Origin: DATBQN01 sp963755825
Lineage (GTDB): Bacteria; Acidobacteriota; Thermoanaerobaculia; Multivoradales; UBA5704
Direction of reading: 5' to 3'
DNA length: 64,000 bases
Assembly: GCA_963755825.1 (NCBI GenBank)
Contig: CAVWLA010000003.1
Span: forward strand, 3,013,837-3,077,836
Below are positions 59,693 through 64,000 of this stretch, in pieces; within the stretch, counting starts at the first letter, position 1, and each line of letters begins with the position of its first letter. Below the pieces are notes generated by a model. The model was not told where the DNA came from and searched no databases. It was given only the letters and a program-made list of their open reading frames with translations. Made by a program: the position numbers and the translations under genes.

Positions 59693-60248
59693 TTTCCCTC
59701 ACACATAACGCGTTATGCGGCCTTGCCGCCGACGACGCCACCCACCACGCCGCCGACGCGAGACGCGCCCTGGAAGCCGCCGGAACGATTCTCGAGCCCC
59801 GTCGAGCATCGTTTTAGATTCCTTGTCACCGAAACCCCGAGACCAGTGAGCGACTCCGGGAAACCGCTACCGGCCCAGGTCGTGTCCGTGCGAGAGCACC
59901 CGCTCGACCGCTTGCAGCGCCAGGCCCACCGGCAGACGAGCCGCCGGCGGCAGAAGGTCACGGCGGCACGCGAGCCCGACGAAATCGAACGGGTGAGGTT
60001 CTAGGGCGCTCGCGCGCGGGACTCCAGAGATTCGAGAGGCACTCCACGGAGCGGCGAACGGCGGTCGGTCGCGGTCGGTCGGTGGGGATACGAGGGTCAC
60101 AGCGCTGTAGCGCGACCTACTTCACCCAGGTGAAGTAGGTCTTCCGCAAGTGCTCCCTACTCGGAAGCGCAAGGGTGCTCCGGTTGCTCCGCTTTCGCCG
60201 TCACCCCCAGAAGCCGAAGGCAAGAGGGTGCGCGAGCCACGATTGTCT
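59693..60248 (+). other. 556-base gap, no confident gene
   Basis: Reading frames on both strands are of the shadow type. A minus-strand frame ends in a Gly/Val repeat (GGVVGGVVGG) as in acidobacterial TonB proteins but lacks the rest, so I do not call it. Contains the inverted repeat 60114-60141. Confidence 0.35.
60114..60141. repeat. perfect 13-bp inverted repeat, 2-base loop
   Basis: GACCTACTTCACC (60114-60126) pairs with GGTGAAGTAGGTC (60129-60141). No T-run. Located about 110 bases downstream of the AlpA gene stop; may be an operator or a processing hairpin. Confidence 0.75.
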
Positions 60249-60461
60249 CTAGGACGACATCATCTGAAGGCGGCTTCTCAGCCAGCGCTCGATTTCCTCT
60301 TCGCTCCAGCCCACCCGGCCGGAGGAGAGCTGGTGCTGCGGCGGAAATTCTCCCCTGGCCATCAGGCGGTAGATGGTCGCACGGCTTAGGCCTGTCCGAC
60401 GCACAACTTCCCGACAGCGCAAAGCCATCGCCGGGCGATTCTCTTGCAAATCCTGTTTCAT
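60249..60461 (-). CDS. AlpA-type excisionase/regulator
   Basis: 70 residues: LRCREVVRRTGLSRATIYRLMARGEFPPQHQLSSGRVGWSEEEIERWL is a typical AlpA/MerR-like winged helix of integrative elements. The ATG overlaps the previous stop as ATGA. It commonly controls integrase expression; no integrase lies in the window. Confidence 0.88.
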   Translation of the reverse strand: MKQDLQENRPAMALRCREVVRRTGLSRATIYRLMARGEFPPQHQLSSGRVGWSEEEIERWLRSRLQMMSS

Positions 60462-61114
60462 TGTGCTTCTCCCGATACCTGAATTGAGGACGGCCTAGCC
60501 GTCTCGTGAGGACGATTTACTCTTAGGGGACAATGCCGCAGATGCCCTGCGGCGGCAGCGGCAGACTGGAAGCTCCTGCCGCAACCCTCCCGGCAGCTAT
60601 GAGCTGGCTCAGCCCGGACCTCAGCGGGTAGGAGGGGGCTGCCTGCCAGCTCCAGGGGCTCCGTCAGGGGGCTGAGCCGGCTGATCTGCTCGCTCCCAGG
60701 GGCTGAGGCAGCGCTCGCGAGCATGCAGCCCGCCGCGGTGACCTCGTGGGCCATGGCGGCGAGTACCGCCCAGCCCCATTGCAGGTTCGACGAGCCGAGA
60801 ACCTCGGAGAGAGTTCTGGCGCTCAGACCCGCCGCGATCATCGGCACGAGAAGCGCGCCTGATGAGGCGAGGACGGCCACCCAGACAGCGGTAAGCATGC
60901 CCCGCCAGCGCTTCGCCGTCGCCAAGGCATGCGCGAGGTAGAGGTTTCCGCCTGTCAGCACGACCGCCGTTCCGAGACCGGCGACAACGAGGAGGCCTCT
61001 CTGCCAGGCGGGCGCAACGGGCTCGCGATCCGCGGCTAACAGGGCAAGGATGAGCCGCGGCGCCTGAACCAGGACGGCTGCGAAGGCGATCCATCGGCCG
61101 GTAGTAGGAGTCAT
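60458..61114 (-). CDS. membrane protein with C-terminal zinc finger
   Basis: 218 residues: four TM helices (about 9-29, 41-62, 72-96, 108-130) and a cytosolic tail with CREGCGRSFQSAAAAAGHLRHCPL, a C2-x-H-C zinc-finger-like pattern. Likely a mobile-element accessory protein of unknown function. Expressed ahead of the AlpA gene. Confidence 0.6.
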   Translation of the reverse strand: MTPTTGRWIAFAAVLVQAPRLILALLAADREPVAPAWQRGLLVVAGLGTAVVLTGGNLYLAHALATAKRWRGMLTAVWVAVLASSGALLVPMIAAGLSARTLSEVLGSSNLQWGWAVLAAMAHEVTAAGCMLASAASAPGSEQISRLSPLTEPLELAGSPLLPAEVRAEPAHSCREGCGRSFQSAAAAAGHLRHCPLRVNRPHETARPSSIQVSGEAQ

Positions 61115-61675
61115 CTCGTTCGTTCCTCTTTGCTGTCCGGCGTCGCAGCTCCCCTAACACTTCTGGCGGACCTTCGACGTAAGCCGTTCCTCTGAATGTC
61201 TCTCTCCGCCCTGATTGATCGCCTTTGTTCTCTTGGTGTCTCTATTGTCATCTATTGTCTCTAGTGCGACTTGCTATCAGACTCTTCGCCGAGTGTGCCA
61301 ATAAAAATTCCGCATTGCAATTTCTCGGCGACATTCGGCCAAAGCCTTAGCGCCAGCCCGCAACGCCACCAGGCGACTCTCTACCAGGAGAGCGCCAACT
61401 TGGGCCTAATTCGGTGTAATTCAGTAGGTCTCGTGCTCGCTCGGTCCGCCGCAACTGATCTCGCCGCGTCGCCTCGCGCAATACACCTAGATGGATCACA
61501 TGCCATCAATACGCGTCACTTGATCTCAATTGATCACATTACCTAAAACGCCATTGATTGCGCCCCGACGATTCGCTATGGTCACCAGCGAACGATAACC
61601 GCGGAGCAAGTCAGTCGGATGTTTACTTCGTTGCACATCCGGCTTTCTCGCCTTCGGCTCGAAAGCAACATAAAA
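61115..61675 (+). other. 561-base gap upstream of mobC, candidate oriT region
   Basis: No gene seen. Lower GC with direct repeats TCTATTGTC (twice near 61242-61260) and GATC-rich short repeats around 61520-61545 (TTGATCTCAATTGATCAC). Transfer origins often lie just upstream of mobC-relaxase genes, so this is the likeliest oriT location, but I cannot point to a nick site. Confidence 0.3.
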
Positions 61676-62161
61676 ATGGCTCGCACTCGCCACCTCGGCG
61701 TTCGCCTCAGCGACGAGGAGCTCGCCCGCATCGCGGCCCTGGCCTCCGCCGCCGGCCGCAAACCGGCCGCCTGGCTCCGCGAGCTGGCGCTCCGCTCGAC
61801 CGTGACGCCGCCATTACCGGAACCAGATTCACGCCCGCCAGAGTCGCACCTGACGCGGCCCGTCTCGACCCGCTTTTCGCCTGAGCAGTACGAGGAGATC
61901 CGGGAGCGAGCGAGCGCTTGCGGCCTGCCGGTCGCCGCCTACGCGCGCCGGGCCGTGCTTGGGGCGGCCCCGGTCCTCCGACGCGGGAGCAATGTCCGAC
62001 CGGCCATCGTCGCTCTCAACCGGGTAGGCAACAACCTGAACCAGCTCACGAGACTGGCAAACCAGGGCATGCCCTTCCCGGCCGAGGTCGCGGCGGCCGT
62101 CTCCGGCGTCCTCGCCGAGGTGCGGCGCATGAGGGACACCCTCCTGGAGGCGGACGAGTGA
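61676..62161 (+). CDS. mobC: mobilization protein MobC
   Basis: 161 residues from ATG 61676, chosen because the domain begins directly after it (RTRHLGVRLSDEELARIA). Two RHH-like units: residues 5-42 and 60-98 (STRFSPEQYEEIRERASACGLPVAAYARRAVL). The final NLNQLTRLANQG is a signature of MobC (cf. NNLNQLTR). Binds oriT together with the relaxase. Ends overlapping the relaxase start (GTGA). Confidence 0.9.
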   Translation: MARTRHLGVRLSDEELARIAALASAAGRKPAAWLRELALRSTVTPPLPEPDSRPPESHLTRPVSTRFSPEQYEEIRERASACGLPVAAYARRAVLGAAPVLRRGSNVRPAIVALNRVGNNLNQLTRLANQGMPFPAEVAAAVSGVLAEVRRMRDTLLEADE

Positions 62162-63717
62162 TCGTCTTCAAAGGGGGCGGCCTTTCGTCCAGCGGGAGCC
62201 GGAGCGGCACCGGCAAGGGCTTCGGCGGGCTGGTGTCCTATCTCCAGAACGGACACCGGGCGAGCGCCGACCCCGAGCGGGTGGCATGGACTTCGACGCG
62301 CAACCTTGACGACATCGAGGAGCCGAGGACCGCGGCTAAGGTCATGCGAGCCCACGCGGAGCAGAACCCACGCGTGGAGCGGCCGGTCTATCACTTCGGC
62401 TTGAGCCTCGCGCCGGGGGAGCACCTCTCTCCCGAGCAGTGGAACGCCGCGGTGGATCGGGTGCTCGCCCGGATGGGCCTTGATCGGCACCAGGCCCTGG
62501 TGATCGCCCACGGCGACACGGACAAGGAGCATGTGCATGTCGTCGTGAACCGGGTGGGCGAGGACTTCCACGCCTGGAATGCCCGGCGAGACATGGTGAA
62601 GGCCAACGAGGCGGCGCGCGAGATCGAGCGCGAGCATGGCTTGAAGCGCACCGGCTCGCGGGACCACGCGGCGCCGGAGCTGTCCACACCCGCCTATCAG
62701 GAGGCCCGCCGGACGGGGCAACAGCCCCTCGCCGACCGGGTGCGGGAGGAGACAGGACCGGAGCTTGCGAAGGCGACGAGCTGGCGGGACTTCGAGGAAC
62801 GGCTCGCCGCGCACGGTTTCCGGCTGGAGCGGGCAGAGCGCGGCTCCGGCGTCGTCGCCACGGACGGTCAGAGGAAGGCATCACTTTCCGCCGTGGATCG
62901 CACCTTGAGCGGCCCGCAGCTCGCCAAGCGTTTCGGGGAGACCTTCCAGGAGCACCGGGAGCGCTACCCGGAGCTGCCTCAGGTCGCGCCGCCGACCGGC
63001 CGCGCGGTCGCGCCGCTCGCCGGTGGGAGCGTCGAGGAGCGCGCGGAGGATCTCCTCGCGAGGGTCAGCGCTACACGGGCGACCTTCACGCGGGCCGATG
63101 TCGAGCGGGCGGCGTTTTACCAGGCGGAGAGCTCGGCCCTGGTCCGGGCGGCGCTCCATCCCGAGCGGGTCGTCGACCTCGGCCGAGACGCCGGCGGAGC
63201 TCGCCGCTTCACCACGCCCGAGTACTTCCAGGCTGAGATGCGGCTCTTCGCTGCGGCCGAGCGGCTCGCCGACCGCGACACCCTCCGACTCGGGGAGGTC
63301 GGCGTCAACCGCTCGCTCGCGCGGTGGGCGCCAGGCCTGTCAGAGGAGCAGCGCGCCGCGGTGATCCATGCGACGACGGGAGGCGACCTCGCGCAGATCG
63401 TTGGCCGCGCCGGCGCCGGCAAGACGACGACGGCGCGGGCCATCGCCGAGGCGACCGCGATGAGGGCTACCAGATGCGCGGCGCCGCGCTCGCCGGCAAG
63501 GCCGCGGAGGCGCTCGAACGGGAGACCGGGGTCTCCTCACGGACGCTCGCCAGCCTTGAGCACGCCTGGAAGGCCGGGCGCGACCGGCTGCACGGGACCT
63601 CCGTCCTCCTCATCGATGAGGCGGGCATGGTTGACACGCGCCAGCTCGGCCGCGTGCTCCAACACGCCCAGGAGCAGGGGGCCAAGATCGTGCTCCTCGG
63701 AGACCCGGACCAGTTGA
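62158..63717 (+). CDS. MobA/MobL-type relaxase fused to a helicase, segment 1
   Basis: GTG 62158 overlaps the mobC stop. The HUH relaxase domain shows PVYHFGLSLAPGE (His79) and AHGDTDKEHVHVVVNRV (H118, D120, H125, H127, N131). A TraA-type helicase begins with Walker A GRAGAGKTTT near residue 418. After about 63455 the frame becomes nonsense (ATAMRATRCAAPRS); the true sequence continues by a -1 shift as RDEGYQMRGAALAGKAAEALE in the next frame. So the protein is interrupted unless the shift is a sequencing error. Confidence 0.8.
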   Translation: MIVFKGGGLSSSGSRSGTGKGFGGLVSYLQNGHRASADPERVAWTSTRNLDDIEEPRTAAKVMRAHAEQNPRVERPVYHFGLSLAPGEHLSPEQWNAAVDRVLARMGLDRHQALVIAHGDTDKEHVHVVVNRVGEDFHAWNARRDMVKANEAAREIEREHGLKRTGSRDHAAPELSTPAYQEARRTGQQPLADRVREETGPELAKATSWRDFEERLAAHGFRLERAERGSGVVATDGQRKASLSAVDRTLSGPQLAKRFGETFQEHRERYPELPQVAPPTGRAVAPLAGGSVEERAEDLLARVSATRATFTRADVERAAFYQAESSALVRAALHPERVVDLGRDAGGARRFTTPEYFQAEMRLFAAAERLADRDTLRLGEVGVNRSLARWAPGLSEEQRAAVIHATTGGDLAQIVGRAGAGKTTTARAIAEATAMRATRCAAPRSPARPRRRSNGRPGSPHGRSPALSTPGRPGATGCTGPPSSSSMRRAWLTRASSAACSNTPRSRGPRSCSSETRTS

Positions 63718-64000
63718 AGGTGATCGGCGCGGGCGACGCCTACCTGGTACGCTCCTTGAGCGGCAGGCGAGCGCCAACCTCGAGACGATCCGCCGCCAGA
63801 CCGAGCCGTGGCAGCGGGCGGCGCTCTCAGGAGCTTGCGAGCGGCCGTGTCGCCTCGGCGCTCGACGCGTACGACCTGGCCGGCAGGCTCCACTGGACCG
63901 GGACCCGCGAGGAGGCGCGCGCCGAGCTCGTCGCGCGCTACCTCGCGGACCGCCGGGGGCAGCCCGACCCCGCGCAACTCATCGTCACATATCGCAACGA
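63474..64000 (+). CDS. relaxase helicase, segment 2, runs off the window
   Basis: In-frame continuation of the helicase: LLIDEAGMVDTRQLGRVL (Walker B) and LLGDPDQLKVIGAGDAY (motif III), later ASALDAYDLAGRLHWTGTREEARAEL. Between about 63755 and 63820 the sequence is out of frame (SGRRAPTSRRSAARPSRG); the other frame gives the family text ERQASANLETIRRQTEPWQRAAL. Two compensating shifts (-1, +1) therefore leave the frame open. The stop is outside the window. Confidence 0.65.
   Translation, partial: MRGAALAGKAAEALERETGVSSRTLASLEHAWKAGRDRLHGTSVLLIDEAGMVDTRQLGRVLQHAQEQGAKIVLLGDPDQLKVIGAGDAYLVRSLSGRRAPTSRRSAARPSRGSGRRSQELASGRVASALDAYDLAGRLHWTGTREEARAELVARYLADRRGQPDPAQLIVTYRN

Noticed and set aside
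59713..59961. Minus-strand frame ending GGVVGGVVGG (TonB-like)
   Set aside because: Only the low-complexity tail matches; no TonB domain and no ribosome binding site.

Overview
The window comes from a very GC-rich Gram-negative bacterium. An outer-membrane route is implied by LolA, a LolC/E-type protein and a BepA-like M48 protease. The gene content (FYDLN-type zinc protein, DksA-like protein beside a DNA polymerase III delta subunit, SPOR-SpoIID lipoprotein, type-2-like isoleucyl-tRNA synthetase) fits Acidobacteriota best, perhaps Thermoanaerobaculia. That placement is inferred from gene style only; no rRNA or tRNA gene was seen.

Bases 1 to about 46,600 are a dense, mostly core chromosome. 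Minus-strand genes at the left (zinc-finger protein, folK, FYDLN protein) diverge from lolA-tgt-yajC-secD-secF, which ends at a clear terminator, followed by a bifunctional rel. Then come a GMC oxidoreductase with a Tat-exported asparaginase-like enzyme, a phosphomannomutase, ileS with an alpha/beta hydrolase, and the information-processing run def-rlmH-dksA-holA-dnaC-like. A SpoIID lipoprotein, deoC, a DedA protein, proteases, a CorC/HlyC protein, the minus-strand run aroF-carA-lolC/E-epoxide hydrolase, and an acyl-CoA/catabolic group (SDR, RidA-like, enoyl-CoA hydratase, isochorismatase-like, acyl-CoA dehydrogenase) complete it. Gene ends often overlap by four bases (ATGA, GTGA, TTGA and apparently CTGA). 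Two intergenic spaces hold unusual repeats: eight copies of a CCTGGCACC-centred palindrome (41.8-42.2 kb) and nineteen degenerate 20-bp tandem units (44.97-45.35 kb).

From 46.76 kb the sequence is accessory. An intact IS630-family element has landed in the 3' end of a gene with a PD-(D/E)XK nuclease signature. Upstream of that gene is a HEAT-like repeat protein with an N-terminal Cys/His cluster, now broken by two frameshifts, and before it a VapBC toxin-antitoxin pair. Together these look like an undescribed, now damaged, defence-type operon. A short core stretch follows (secreted protein, 80-aa protein, aldo/keto reductase).

From about 55 kb to the end lies an integrative or mobilizable element: a ribbon-helix-helix regulator with palindromic operators, a tandemly duplicated 104-aa gene, a lower-GC pair (two-TM protein plus HEPN-type protein with an R-x4-H motif) that looks like an abortive-infection module, an AlpA-type regulator, MobC, and a MobA/L-TraA-type relaxase-helicase with several frameshifts that runs off the window. 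The two best candidates for undescribed biology are the HEAT/nuclease pair (47.9-51.9 kb) and the two-TM/HEPN pair (57.5-59.7 kb).
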